From contig NZ_WBWE01000008.1 of the NCBI RefSeq assembly GCF_008932435.1, positions 157,189-221,188 on the forward strand: a stretch of 64,000 nt of DNA, written 5' to 3'. The position numbers were made by a program, and so were the translations under genes. The notes beneath the pieces are model-generated. The model saw nothing but the letters and a program-made list of their open reading frames with translations. It did no database searches and was not told where the DNA came from. Below, piece by piece: positions 20,401-28,767 of the stretch (positions are counted from its first letter, which is position 1; each line of letters starts with the position of its first letter). This stretch comes from Brucella pseudintermedia. GTDB lineage: Bacteria > Pseudomonadota > Alphaproteobacteria > Rhizobiales > Rhizobiaceae.

Positions 20401-20639
20401 CCTCGCTGGCCTTCATTCTCGGCGTGGTGCCGCTGGCCATCAGCACGGGTGCCGGTTCGGCAAGCCGTCACTCGATCGGTACGGGCGTTATCGGCGGCAT
20501 GTTGGCTGCAACGTTCATCGCCACATTCTTCATTCCGATGTTCTACAGCCTGATCGCACGCAAGCCTCCGAAGAGGCCGGAGGATGAAGACCTGAATGAG
20601 ACTTCCAGCCCGAACACGCAGGCTGATAATCAGATCTAG
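17484..20639 (+). CDS. bepE: RND multidrug efflux transporter, BepE/AcrB-like (HAE-1)
   Basis: Proton-driven trimeric drug pump in the inner membrane, 1051 residues with 12 membrane segments and two large periplasmic loops, the normal AcrB/MexB size. The opening [17 protein letters not shown] is typical. The proton-relay Asp pair is present at D408-D409 ([10 protein letters not shown]), and the partner Lys lies in [13 protein letters not shown]. Translationally coupled to bepD and ended by a strong terminator 20 bases downstream. Likely substrates are dyes, detergents, bile salts and drugs, by homology. Confidence 0.94.
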   Translation: MNRFFVDRPVFAAVISIVLVLAGLICIRILPIAQYPELTPPQVVVSATYPGASAETVAQTVAAPLEQQINGVENMLYMQSSSLGSGTMQLTVTFALGTDPDQATINVNNRVQRATSSLPQEVQRLGVTVDKRSTTILGMVAMFSDSDRYDRTYVGNYALLNVVDDLKRLQGVGDVQLLGNIDYSMRIWLRPDKLAQYNLTPSDVSAAIQEQNAQFAAGRFGDQPDPQAGPFTYTATTQGRLPDAAAFENIILRSSSNAATLRLKDVARVELGTESYLVDSNLNGTSAVPIAIYLQPGANALNTMELIQNRMNELKASFPAGIDYSIPFDTTKFIKVSIEEVVHTFIEAIILVVLVVFIFLQNWRATLIPIIAVPISIIGTFAGMYVLGFSINLLTLFGLVLAIGIVVDDAIVVLENVERIMTTEKLSPRKAAIKAMGEVTGPVVAIVLVLCAVFIPVAFMGGLVGEMYKQFAVTIAISVTLSGLVALTLTPALCALILKPGHHEPMLPFRIFNRFFERVTDGYSRGVRFFLKRAAIGLVIFAGLLGATYYLFERVPGSLLPDEDQGFLFSVAVLPPAASLERTTAVLDQASANIRKNPAVESVFAVSGFDLLSGGLKTSAGTMFIMLKDWKERTTPETDARNLPGAIMGMNAGIKDGLVLAFNPPPIMGLSTTGGFELYVQDRTGGGVDSLTRATQLITEAAVKRPELQGVRTTFDPNVPQYDIQLDREKAKAMGVPIDSVFTAMQATFGSLYVNDFTLFGRNYQVNLQSEAEFRRDPSDLKHVFVRANSGSMIPLDALVTVKRIVGPDQLERFNAFNAAKITGNPAPGFTSGDAIKAMQEVAAEVLPQGYQIAWTGSAYQEVTTSGTGTQAMIFGLVMVFLILAAQYERWSLPLAVITAVPFAIFGALLATDLRGLTNDVYFQIGLVTLIGLAAKNAILIVEFAVLERETGKSAIEAAASAARLRFRPIVMTSLAFILGVVPLAISTGAGSASRHSIGTGVIGGMLAATFIATFFIPMFYSLIARKPPKRPEDEDLNETSSPNTQADNQI

Positions 20640-20660
20640 TCAGGTTCAAACTGCAAACAA

Positions 20661-20684
20661 AAGCCCCGTCGAAAGGCGGGGCTT
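20661..20684. terminator. Bidirectional terminator between bepE and the small membrane protein
   Basis: Stem AAGCCCCG/CGGGGCTT with an 8-base loop; TTT follows on the plus strand and TTTTGTTT on the minus strand. It can end both convergent transcripts. Confidence 0.85.
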
Positions 20685-20759
20685 TTTGCATCCTGTGCCA
20701 CACTTCCTGCCAAGGCCGGAAAATAGCCTGTGACGGGCCTTCCGAAAAACCGCCCGGTT

Positions 20760-20924
20760 CTAGAAAAGCGATGCGATACTTTGAACGATTGCCCAGCCCA
20801 GAAATGTCGCCGGTACGCTGAGTGCTGCGAGCATGATGCCCAGAAACACGTAGGCGGCTTCATTCGGCGAGCGTTTTGTTTGTTCCGGAACCTTGTGCCA
20901 TTGAGCAGGTACGCCATCGAACAT
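20760..20924 (-). CDS. 54-residue single-pass membrane protein, function unknown
   Basis: A short gene easily missed by length cut-offs. The start ATG at 20924 follows an exceptional ribosome-binding site, AAGGAGGAGATATACA, with ideal spacing. The product begins MFDGVPAQWHKVPEQ, a polar part of about 23 residues, then a single hydrophobic helix (residues about 25-48, with AAYVFLGIMLAALSVPATF). It ends ASLF. I do not recognise the family. It is convergent with bepE, shares its terminator, and has a 321-bp AT-rich upstream region of its own. Small membrane proteins next to RND pumps can modulate them (AcrZ with AcrB), but nothing here shows homology. Confidence 0.7.
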   Translation of the reverse strand: MFDGVPAQWHKVPEQTKRSPNEAAYVFLGIMLAALSVPATFLGWAIVQSIASLF

Positions 20925-21245
20925 TGTATATCTCCTCCTTCTCCCTTCCTTTGATTATTGTTCGAAGGCGGAATTGTTCAAGTCAAAATAAATGGATGTA
21001 TTTGTCGGTCCTTTTATGCTAAAAGCTGCGCAACTTACCCTGATTTGCCAGCTTTTATGTCGATATTAAAACGTATTTTTCGCGTTATTTATTTGATAGA
21101 AAACAACTTTACTTTTGTACTGTAAGTATCGATATATCGGAAATTTCAAAAATATCTGAAAACGCGGTTGGCGGCGACCTCGTCCTGCGTCAAAATGGCA
21201 CGCAATGGACGACCGGATTGAACGGTCCCCCGCCTGATGTCCGGA
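20925..21245. other. AT-rich intergenic region, no gene seen
   Basis: About 320 bp holding the promoter region of the small membrane protein on the minus strand and the 3' flank of the binding-protein gene at its right end. A small dyad CGATATATCG and a GACCG/CGGTC hairpin (21211-21227) are visible. No open frame with a credible ribosome-binding site was found. Confidence 0.5.
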
Positions 21246-22094
21246 TCAATAGAAGCTGTTGGGGAAGTAGCGCAGGTAAAGCTCCGTCAGTGTCCCCTTC
21301 TGCTGCAAGGCTTGCAGTGCGTTGTCGAAGGCGCTGACAAGGGGCGTGTTTTTCTGTGCAACGGCAATGCTAAGGCCGGAGCCCAGATATTGCGGCGCAA
21401 GATAAGGGCCTCCTGCAAAAGTGCAGCACGCGTGGCCTTCGGGACTGTTAAGCCACACGGAAAGCGACATGCCGTCGTGAAAGACGGTGCCAATCTTGCC
21501 GCTTTTGAGATCGGCAAGCATGAGTGCTTCATCGGGGTAAGTCTTTGCAACGGCCTGGGGAAAATAGCTTTTCAACAATTGTTCATGGGCCGTGCCTGCA
21601 ATCACGCCCACGTTCTTGCCCTTCGTGGCTGTGACCGGATCGTCATTAAAGGCGCCGGCAATGGTTGTCGCAAAACGCGCAGGCAGCCGCATATAGGACC
21701 GCGAATAGGCAAATTGTTCGCGATTTGCTTCGGTCGGCTTCCATCCCGCCAGAATGGCTTCAGCCTGGCCGCCGAGCAGACGTTCTTCCAGTTCATTCCA
21801 TGGCACAGCTTCGATCTGGCATATATCGTCGACACCCAATTGGCGGCAAAGAGCCTTGGCAAGATCGACATTATAGCCGGAAAGCTGTCCCTGATCGCCG
21901 AGCATATTAAACGGGGGAAAGTCGACGGTTGTAATGAATCTCAACCGTGTCAGTGCTTGCAAGGACGGCAACGGCAGACGCTCCTTCTGGTTGATGAAGG
22001 ACGGAGCCTGGGGCTCTGTGTCTGAAGCCTGCGCGCTATGAATACCACATGCGGATGCCAGCGCGATCAGCAGTCTTGGAAGGTGGCGTTTCAT
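21246..22094 (-). CDS. Periplasmic amino-acid-type solute-binding protein (SBP family 3)
   Basis: Secreted protein of 282 residues with a Sec signal (RLLIALASACGIHSAQASD). The mature part has the two-lobed family-3 fold of polar amino acid receptors: LRFITTVDFPPFNM, GYNVDLAKALCRQLGV, and a C-terminal lobe ending LYLRYFPNSFY. No permease or ATPase lies beside it, so it is an orphan receptor that may serve a distant transporter or act as a sensor. The start ATG follows AAAGGGGTC. The gene is divergent from the glycosyltransferase at 22321 across a 226-bp AT-rich gap. Confidence 0.82.
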   Translation of the reverse strand: MKRHLPRLLIALASACGIHSAQASDTEPQAPSFINQKERLPLPSLQALTRLRFITTVDFPPFNMLGDQGQLSGYNVDLAKALCRQLGVDDICQIEAVPWNELEERLLGGQAEAILAGWKPTEANREQFAYSRSYMRLPARFATTIAGAFNDDPVTATKGKNVGVIAGTAHEQLLKSYFPQAVAKTYPDEALMLADLKSGKIGTVFHDGMSLSVWLNSPEGHACCTFAGGPYLAPQYLGSGLSIAVAQKNTPLVSAFDNALQALQQKGTLTELYLRYFPNSFY

Positions 22095-22219
22095 GACCCC
22101 TTTCTGCTCTCCTTATTATAATTTCGCGTTAACTGCGCATCGATTGCCCTTCCATATTCACTGAAGGTTTGAAGAAAATAAAGGTTGCAATTCTTTTTGA
22201 GTATATTACGTTTTGATTG

Positions 22220-22264
22220 TAATTTTACCGAAATAAGTAACTAATAAAGCCTTCGGTAAAATTA
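22220..22264. promoter_or_regulatory. 13-bp perfect inverted repeat upstream of glycosyltransferase
   Basis: TAATTTTACCGAA (22220-22232) is repeated inverted as TTCGGTAAAATTA (22252-22264) around 19 bases. The arm centres are about 32 bp apart, three helical turns. It lies 56 bases before the ATG in very AT-rich DNA. It could be a two-site operator or a leader hairpin; it lacks a terminator-type T run. Confidence 0.55.
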
Positions 22265-22320
22265 GTATATAAGCATATATATAAAATAAAAACACAAATA
22301 TTCAGTAGTGCGGGGGTACT

Positions 22321-24201
22321 ATGAGTAGTGTATCGACTGCGTTCGATCTGGAGATATGCAGCGCCATATCAGCCAGATTGGAACAATGCGGCGTGTCAAG
22401 AGAAGCGTTGCTGGGGGCATATAGCGCGGCTACTCGCCACGGAACATCATTTTGCGTGGAACTGGTTCAGCGAGGCGACGTTGCGGAATCGGTCCTTTAT
22501 GCAGCTATCGCTGATCTTTTGACCTTGGAGTTCACAAACGAAGCCTTGCCGTCGCGTATTTTCGTATCGGGTGAAGAAAAGCCGTCGGCATTCATCGATG
22601 TCGGGCAGGTCATGGTGCTCGGCGCGGACGGAAGCAGCTATCTCTATATAGCGCCCGCGGAAAATCGCATCAGAACGCTTCGGGATTATATCCTTGCGAC
22701 ACCGCAATTGAAAAATCGAATACGGATATGCACGCCGACGCTCTTGAAGCAGGTCATGCGGCAACGGCATCAAAAGGACCTGATCGCCAGAGCCTATGAA
22801 ATGACGCCGGAATCGCTGTCCGCCTCGCGCGTTCTCGATACGCCCCAGGCATTTGTCATTGCCATGGCGGTTTATGCGTTGTTCGCCTGCATGTTCAATT
22901 GGCCCGCGGCCACTCTCCTTGTTCTCCACGTCGCGCTGTCATTATTCTTCTTCGGCTGCGTGATCATCCGCTTGTTCGCAGCGGTCGCTGGCAGGCGGCT
23001 GAAATTCACGGAAATCAGGAAAGGCAGGCCGCGCGATCTCCCGGTCTATTCCGTGCTGGTGCCGCTATATCGGGAACAGGAAGTTATAGGCCAGCTTGTT
23101 ACGAGCTTGAAACGTCTGAACTGGCCTGCCAGCAAGCTCGATATCAAGCTTGTCTGCGAGAAGGACGACTTCGATACGATAACGGCGATACGCCGTGTGC
23201 GGCTGCCGTCGAATTTTGAACTGGTTCTCGTGCCCTCTGGCGGACCCAAGACGAAACCCAAGGCGTTGAATTACGCATTGCAGTTTGCCCGGGGTGAGAT
23301 TGTCGCGGTCTTCGATGCCGAAGACCGTCCGCATCCTGACCAGTTGCTTGAAGCATGGCAGACCTTTCAGGTCGAGGGCGACAGGCTGGCCTGCGTGCAG
23401 GCACCGCTGATAATCGGGAACTTTCGCCATAATTTGCTGACGCGCATGTTCGCGTTCGAATATGCCGCGCTTTTCCGCGGACTGCTGCCCTGGCTTGCTT
23501 CCCAAGGGCTTGTCATTCCGCTTGGAGGAACTTCCAACCATTTTCGGCGATCCTGCCTGGAAGAGGTTGGCGGCTGGGACGCCTACAACGTCACGGAAGA
23601 TGCCGATCTTGGCGTCAGGCTTGCTCGTTTCGGTTACCGCATCGGCGTGATCACGCGAGGCACGATTGAAGATGCGCCCATCAATTACGATATCTGGCGC
23701 AAGCAGCGGACACGCTGGCTCAAGGGCTGGATGCAGACATGGCTCGTGCATGGGCGCCAGCCGCACAATACCTGGCGCGAGCTGGGCTGGTTCAGGTTTT
23801 TGGTCAATCAGATTTATACCTTGGGAATAATCGGTTCGGCGCTTCTGCATCCCCTGATGCTCGTCATGTTCGCCCTCCTTTTGATCAGCATGCTTTTCGG
23901 GCCACTGACAACGCACGGTGTCTGGCTGTTGGGGATCGATGTGACGAACATCCTGCTGGCCTATCTCAGTTTCTATCTTCTCGGTGCGAGAACGATGGAA
24001 CCAACGGAACTGGGAGGATATGCGTACCTCTTCTCGATCCCGGTATATTGGGTATTGATTTCAATTGCCGCCTGGCGCGCATTATGGCAGCTGGTGCATG
24101 TCCCGCATCTGTGGGAAAAGACACCGCACCAGCCAAGCCTGTTTTACATCTCCGCCGGTGACGAGGTGAGGAATGTGGAGCCGCGTCCGATGATCGATTG
24201 A
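22321..24201 (+). CDS. Membrane family-2 glycosyltransferase with MshEN/GspE-N-like N-terminal domain
   Basis: Processive-type glycosyltransferase of 626 residues. Residues about 1-150 resemble the N-terminal domain of type II secretion ATPases (MshEN-like: [20 protein letters not shown]), the module that binds c-di-GMP in MshE and in the E. coli glycosyltransferase NfrB. Two membrane helices (about 180-225) precede the GT2 domain with D332-A-E-D335, E426-D427 and Q462-x-x-R465-W466, and more helices follow. This architecture suggests synthesis of a secreted glycan under second-messenger control; ligand binding is inference. Its 3' end overlaps ppk2 by 58 bases. Confidence 0.8.
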   Translation: MSSVSTAFDLEICSAISARLEQCGVSREALLGAYSAATRHGTSFCVELVQRGDVAESVLYAAIADLLTLEFTNEALPSRIFVSGEEKPSAFIDVGQVMVLGADGSSYLYIAPAENRIRTLRDYILATPQLKNRIRICTPTLLKQVMRQRHQKDLIARAYEMTPESLSASRVLDTPQAFVIAMAVYALFACMFNWPAATLLVLHVALSLFFFGCVIIRLFAAVAGRRLKFTEIRKGRPRDLPVYSVLVPLYREQEVIGQLVTSLKRLNWPASKLDIKLVCEKDDFDTITAIRRVRLPSNFELVLVPSGGPKTKPKALNYALQFARGEIVAVFDAEDRPHPDQLLEAWQTFQVEGDRLACVQAPLIIGNFRHNLLTRMFAFEYAALFRGLLPWLASQGLVIPLGGTSNHFRRSCLEEVGGWDAYNVTEDADLGVRLARFGYRIGVITRGTIEDAPINYDIWRKQRTRWLKGWMQTWLVHGRQPHNTWRELGWFRFLVNQIYTLGIIGSALLHPLMLVMFALLLISMLFGPLTTHGVWLLGIDVTNILLAYLSFYLLGARTMEPTELGGYAYLFSIPVYWVLISIAAWRALWQLVHVPHLWEKTPHQPSLFYISAGDEVRNVEPRPMID

Positions 24202-25088
24202 TCCTCGGCGCCAATTGCCTGAAGGTCTCTTCCTTCATAAGGCAGGGTCAAAAGGATGCGCCGGATTGCAGCCAGTCTGGCGCGCCTCTTGTCGTTTGAA
24301 CGAATGATTGTCCAGGGAGCGTAGCCCGTATCTGTCCTTTCGAGCATGGTGTGCAATGCATCGGAATAATCATTCCAGCGCGAAATGCCGGCCACGTCCA
24401 CCGGGGAGAATTTCCAGTTCTTGAGCGGGCTGTGGCGGCGCTCATGAAAGCGCTTGAGCTGCATTTCCTGCCCGATATCCAGCCAGAATTTGAAAAGGTG
24501 GATGCCATCCGTCACGATCATGCGCTCGAAATCGGGCGTTTCGGTCAGGAATGTTTCAAGCTGCGCGGGCGTGCAGAAACCCATGACGCGCTCGACGCCC
24601 GCCCGGTTGTACCATGAACGGTCAAATGTGACGAACTCTCCCGCCGTTGGAAAATGCGCGACGTAGCGCTGGAAATACCATTGACCCTGTTCGGTTTCGG
24701 TTGGTTTCGGCAAGGCGACATTGCGAGCCGTTCGGGGGTTCATGAACTCGCGGATCGTAAAGATGGTGCCGCCCTTCCCGGCAGCGTCCCGGCCTTCAAA
24801 GACGCTGATGACGCGGCCCCCGGTGTCCTGAAGCCAGTATTGAAGTTTGACGAGTTCGATCTGAAGCCGCTCGAGCGTTTCTTCATATTCCTCCGACTTC
24901 ATCTTGGATGGATAGGGATATCCGCCTGAGCGCAACGCATTGTCGTCAATCCATTTCGGCAGCTTCGGATCGCTTATGTCGAACGTCCGCGTCTCACCTC
25001 CAATTTTCAGCTTGATTGGCTTGTCGCCCGACTTTGCCTCGTCTTTTTTGTCTTTCTTTTTGTTAGCTGTCTTCGAACTGTCACCCAC
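24144..25088 (-). CDS. ppk2: Polyphosphate kinase 2
   Basis: Transfers phosphate between polyphosphate and nucleotides, in most family members making GTP or ATP from the diphosphate. It has 314 residues, single-domain class I size. Walker A is [13 protein letters not shown], Walker B is [17 protein letters not shown], and the lid region [20 protein letters not shown] carries the conserved basic residues. The N-terminus is a Lys-rich tail. It is divergent from phoR across 112 bp and overlaps the 3' end of the upstream glycosyltransferase in antisense. Confidence 0.93.
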   Translation of the reverse strand: MGDSSKTANKKKDKKDEAKSGDKPIKLKIGGETRTFDISDPKLPKWIDDNALRSGGYPYPSKMKSEEYEETLERLQIELVKLQYWLQDTGGRVISVFEGRDAAGKGGTIFTIREFMNPRTARNVALPKPTETEQGQWYFQRYVAHFPTAGEFVTFDRSWYNRAGVERVMGFCTPAQLETFLTETPDFERMIVTDGIHLFKFWLDIGQEMQLKRFHERRHSPLKNWKFSPVDVAGISRWNDYSDALHTMLERTDTGYAPWTIIRSNDKRRARLAAIRRILLTLPYEGRDLQAIGAEDQSIIGRGSTFLTSSPAEM

Positions 25089-25200
25089 GGCAATTCCCTT
25101 TCGTTTATATCAAGGCATGATATGGGCTGTTTGGAAGCCGCGTAAAGGTGTTCCGGCATTTTCGGATAGAGCCGAGGCCACAACCGCAGAAGGAAGCAGT

Positions 25201-26493
25201 ATGAGCGAGGCAGGCAACCGCACCGATCCAGATCCAGCAGCCGCGAAGTCGATTTTCGAGCCTCTTCTGCGGGTCAAGGGCGTTGTGCTCGCCAGCATTG
25301 TTCTGGCGGTTTGTGTTCTGGCTCTGGATCTCCCATTTTGGTTTCGCGCTGGCCTGCTGGCCTTGGTTGTTCTTGGCGCCGTCTGGCTTGCGAGCGAGGT
25401 TGCGGGCAGCGAACCGGATGAAATTCCAGTGAAAAGCATAGCGCCCAACGATATGGCCGGCGTGTCCGGCGAGCGCCTCGCTGACCTTCTGACCGATCCG
25501 ATGATTGTCTTCGATCACGGTGGCACGGTGCTGTTCACCAATTCGGCGGCTGTCGAAGCGTTCCAGTCGCTGGAAACGGGCACGGCGCTTTATCTGCGTT
25601 TCCGCGCGCCGGAAATGCACGCCTTGATTCAGGGAGTGATCGCGGATGGCGAAGCACGAAGCATAGAATATTTCGAACGTGTGCCGATTGATCGCTGGTT
25701 CAAGGCCATGGTCAAGGCATTGCCGGGCAATGACGGCAGGCCGGAACTTTTTGTCCTGCTTTTTCGTGATCAGAGCGAAACGCGCCGCATTGATCGGATG
25801 CGTTCGGATTTCATCGCCAACGCAAGCCATGAGTTGCGCACGCCGCTCGCTTCGCTGCGCGGATTCATCGAAACGCTGCAAGGACCGGCGCGAAACGATG
25901 CGGCCGCCCGCGATCGGTTTCTGGATATCATGCAGAAACAGGCTGAACGCATGTCGCGCCTGATTGATGATCTTTTGTCCCTGTCGCGACTTGAAATGCG
26001 GGCACATCTGACCGTCAATGAATGCGTCGACATGACTTCCGTTCTCAATCACGTTGCCGATACGCTGGCGCCGCTGGCAGCCGGTCTCGACATCAATATC
26101 GAGCGGCTACTGCCCGATCATTCCGTGATGGTTACCGGCGCGCGCGACGAGCTTATCCAGGTTTTCCAGAATCTCGTGGAGAATGCCTGCAAATACGGAC
26201 AGGCTGGAAAGCGGGTGATTGTCAAACTGGATGAAGACGATAGCGGCAGTTCGCCGGAGGTCGTCGCGTCCGTTCAGGATTTTGGTCCGGGCATTGCCGC
26301 CGAGCATTTGCCGCGTCTCACCGAACGCTTCTATCGGATCAACGTGGAAACCAGCCGCGCCCAAAAGGGCACAGGGCTTGGCCTTGCCATTGTCAAACAC
26401 ATTCTCGCCCGTCATCGCGGACGTCTGGTCGTTCGCTCGCAGTTGGGCGAAGGGTCGACATTCACGGTGCGGTTGCCGAAGCGGGCAGCATGA
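25201..26493 (+). CDS. phoR: Phosphate-regulon sensor histidine kinase PhoR-like
   Basis: Membrane-bound two-component kinase of 430 residues. Two close N-terminal membrane helices (about 28-75) are followed by a PAS-like domain (DPMIVFDHGGTVLFTN), then the HisKA box ANASHELRTPLASLRG with H210. The N box NLVENACKYG, G1 DFGPGIAAEHLPRLTERFYR and G2 GTGLGLAIVKH follow. The short sensor without a periplasmic domain is PhoR-like. The ATG at 25201 behind GAAGGAAGCAGT is chosen over an upstream open extension. The usual pst-phoU-phoB genes do not follow; a convergent gene ends 3 bases after its stop. Confidence 0.82.
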   Translation: MSEAGNRTDPDPAAAKSIFEPLLRVKGVVLASIVLAVCVLALDLPFWFRAGLLALVVLGAVWLASEVAGSEPDEIPVKSIAPNDMAGVSGERLADLLTDPMIVFDHGGTVLFTNSAAVEAFQSLETGTALYLRFRAPEMHALIQGVIADGEARSIEYFERVPIDRWFKAMVKALPGNDGRPELFVLLFRDQSETRRIDRMRSDFIANASHELRTPLASLRGFIETLQGPARNDAAARDRFLDIMQKQAERMSRLIDDLLSLSRLEMRAHLTVNECVDMTSVLNHVADTLAPLAAGLDINIERLLPDHSVMVTGARDELIQVFQNLVENACKYGQAGKRVIVKLDEDDSGSSPEVVASVQDFGPGIAAEHLPRLTERFYRINVETSRAQKGTGLGLAIVKHILARHRGRLVVRSQLGEGSTFTVRLPKRAA

Positions 26494-26496
26494 TTT

Positions 26497-27624
26497 CTAT
26501 CGAAGCTTGCGCAGCAATCGCCATTTCAACGGACGTAACTTCTGATAAAGCGCTGTGGCGCGTATCCGTTCCAGCGACCGGTCGAGAGCCAATGATATAC
26601 TTCCCCGAAGAGTGACCGCCCTGACAAGGTCACGCATGGGGACAGTCCGGTCACGCAAGCCCTGCTTCCACGGCTCGTCGCCATAGCCCAGATCGAAACA
26701 TTGGTATCCCTCCGCTTTGAGCGTGTGCAGAAGATGCAGAATTATCACCTTGCCGGGGGAGAATTTACTCCATTCGCCGTCTTCAAAAGTCGTAATCATC
26801 GCGCAGTAATGGCCATTGCGGACGACACTCCACATCGTGGCCAATATCGTCTCACCCACCGCAAGCGCGGAAAAATGGAGAGCATCGCGTCGGGCGAGCC
26901 GTTCGGTCGCCTCTTCAAAAAAGCGTCGCTTTTCGGGATGGACATCGAAACCGGGAACCATTGTTTCCTCGAAACGGCGCTGTTTCTGGCGCAACATGGT
27001 TTCGAGCAGAGCCCGCCGCTGGGGTTCCGTCTGTGGCACGTAAAAACGGAAACCGTCCAGTTTTTGAAGTGCCCGGTCCCGCTTTTTGACAGTCTTTATG
27101 CCCTGTATGGACTGCTCGATCTCTTCCAGCCGACGTGTCAGGGAAATTGCGTGCGTTGACGCTTCGGAGAACAGATTTGTCAACGGCCACAAAGGATTTG
27201 CGATGCCTTCGACGTGCTGCGGCATCTTGCAAAGCGCAATCACGTCGTGAGGGGGAACCGCCGCCAAGACAGCTTCAAAAAGGCGCGCGGCAGCCTCCTG
27301 CGAAAGCTGCGCTGCGGCCGGAAATATAATGGGACCGTTATAATCGCTAACACCGTCGTCGATAAATGAAAGCACGCACGTTCCATAGGTCAGCTTGATG
27401 AAAAGCGGCAGAAAAAGAAGAGGGGTTCCATTGCTCTGGCGAACTTCGGTCAGGCACAGTTCCGTGCCGGATTTCTGTCCATAGCTCGCTTCCCATGCTC
27501 GGATGAAGGATTTGGACTGGAAAACAAAAAATGCGCTGCCGGTCTTGTCGTCGGCATCCGGCCAGTCACTGGATAACCGTTCCGTATTCTTGTAGACTTG
27601 GATGTCAAAATCATTGGTGAGCAT
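26497..27624 (-). CDS. GNAT/FemAB-like acyltransferase of the CelD/BcsL type
   Basis: Predicted cytoplasmic acyltransferase of 375 residues. The middle and C-terminal part (about residues 160-335) shows the acetyltransferase fold found in polysaccharide loci: TVKKRDRALQKLDGFRF, MLRQKQRRFEE and the late beta-alpha segment FSPGKVIILHLLHTLKAEGY followed by FDLGYGDEPWK. A positively charged tail ends the protein. It probably acylates a sugar or sugar-lipid intermediate. Divergent from the glycosyltransferase at 27772, so the 147-bp gap likely holds two promoters of the exopolysaccharide locus. Confidence 0.75.
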   Translation of the reverse strand: MLTNDFDIQVYKNTERLSSDWPDADDKTGSAFFVFQSKSFIRAWEASYGQKSGTELCLTEVRQSNGTPLLFLPLFIKLTYGTCVLSFIDDGVSDYNGPIIFPAAAQLSQEAAARLFEAVLAAVPPHDVIALCKMPQHVEGIANPLWPLTNLFSEASTHAISLTRRLEEIEQSIQGIKTVKKRDRALQKLDGFRFYVPQTEPQRRALLETMLRQKQRRFEETMVPGFDVHPEKRRFFEEATERLARRDALHFSALAVGETILATMWSVVRNGHYCAMITTFEDGEWSKFSPGKVIILHLLHTLKAEGYQCFDLGYGDEPWKQGLRDRTVPMRDLVRAVTLRGSISLALDRSLERIRATALYQKLRPLKWRLLRKLR

Positions 27625-27771
27625 AAATCTCTTTCACGGTTTGCGCGTCGAATCTCATTTTCTAGTTGCAAGATTCTAATAGATTTGAAACCAAAGAAAA
27701 TCATGAATAGCGGCTCGGCTGGTGCGAACCGGCAAACTGCTTCGCATGTGCTTTTCACAAATAGGGCAAAG

Positions 27772-28767
27772 ATGTCTGTTTCGATTATCATCAAGACTTT
27801 GAACGAGGAAAAGCGTATCGCCGGAGCCATTGAAAGCGCCTTGAAAGCCTTGCCCGGCGGTAAAGTCGAAGTCATCGTGGCGGATAGTGGATCGACCGAC
27901 CGTACAATCGAGATCGCTCGGGCATATCCGATCAGGATCGTGCAGATCGAGCCGCCCGCTCAGGCCAGTTGCGGGCTGGGTCCACAGCTCGGTTTTCAAT
28001 ATTCGACACAGCCTTTTATCTGCCTGATCGATGGCGATATGATACTCGAGCCGGATTTTCTTCCCGCCGCCCTTGCTTATCTCGACAGCCACCCGGATGT
28101 TGGCGGCGTGACCGGCCATGTCGTGGATCAGATCTTGGAAAGCCTGGAATTTCAGCGCCGTTCAAAGCGGCATTCGCCCGAAGCACGCATAGGCGATATC
28201 GATCGCATGAACGGCGGCGGGCTTTACAGGCGCAGCGCCATCGAGCAGGCCGGTTATTTCTCCGATCGCAATCTGCACGGTCACGAAGAGTTTGATGCCG
28301 GTGTTCGCCTGCGCAGCCATGGATGGAAACTCCATCGTCTGGACCGGCCGTTCGTGCAGCATTTTGGCTATACGATGAATGCCTACAAACTTCTGGTCCG
28401 CCGCTGGAAAAGCAAATACCTGCGCGGCACAGGAGAAGTGTTGCGTGCGGCGATGGGACAACCGCATCAAAAAAACCTGTTCCGCGAACTGCCGGAATTG
28501 CGGCTGTGGGGCGCGGTTTATATCTGGTGGCTGGCCATTATAGCTGCTCTGGTTTTCGTGCCGAGATGGCTTCCCGCAATTGTCGTGGCTGTCATCATTG
28601 CCGCAATTCCGTTCGTCGCAATGTGTATTCGCACGCGCAATATCGAACTTGGCGTCTACGCGGTGGTTGCGTGGATATTTCACGCAGCAGCACTGCCCCT
28701 TGGCTTTTTTCAGCCGCGCCGCAAACCGACCGACTGGATTGAGAGCAAGGTTATAAGGGAGCCCTGA
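27772..28767 (+). CDS. Family-2 glycosyltransferase, exopolysaccharide locus
   Basis: Membrane-associated glycosyltransferase of 331 residues. GT-A motifs: SIIIKTLNEEKRIAGAI, VIVADSGSTDRTIEIA, and the metal-binding DGDM (LIDGDMILEPDF). The acceptor region reads DRMNGGGLYRRSAIEQAGYF and HGHEEFDAGVRLRSHGWKLH with the catalytic acid. Two to three C-terminal membrane segments follow. The frame is open to 27598, but the ATG at 27772 begins exactly at the conserved MSVSIIIKT. The stop overlaps the next start by one base, so it is coupled to the glycosidase gene. Confidence 0.85.
   Translation: MSVSIIIKTLNEEKRIAGAIESALKALPGGKVEVIVADSGSTDRTIEIARAYPIRIVQIEPPAQASCGLGPQLGFQYSTQPFICLIDGDMILEPDFLPAALAYLDSHPDVGGVTGHVVDQILESLEFQRRSKRHSPEARIGDIDRMNGGGLYRRSAIEQAGYFSDRNLHGHEEFDAGVRLRSHGWKLHRLDRPFVQHFGYTMNAYKLLVRRWKSKYLRGTGEVLRAAMGQPHQKNLFRELPELRLWGAVYIWWLAIIAALVFVPRWLPAIVVAVIIAAIPFVAMCIRTRNIELGVYAVVAWIFHAAALPLGFFQPRRKPTDWIESKVIREP

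Noticed and set aside
18927..20471. 514-residue minus-strand frame opposite bepE
   Set aside because: Antisense shadow; product rich in Arg, His and Gln without domain features, while bepE is intact.
20914..20940. T7-vector-like ribosome-binding stretch (AAGGAG and GATATACA before ATG) as vector contamination
   Set aside because: The flanking sequence is continuous native-type DNA and the match is interrupted by an extra GAG; coincidence with a strong natural site is simpler.
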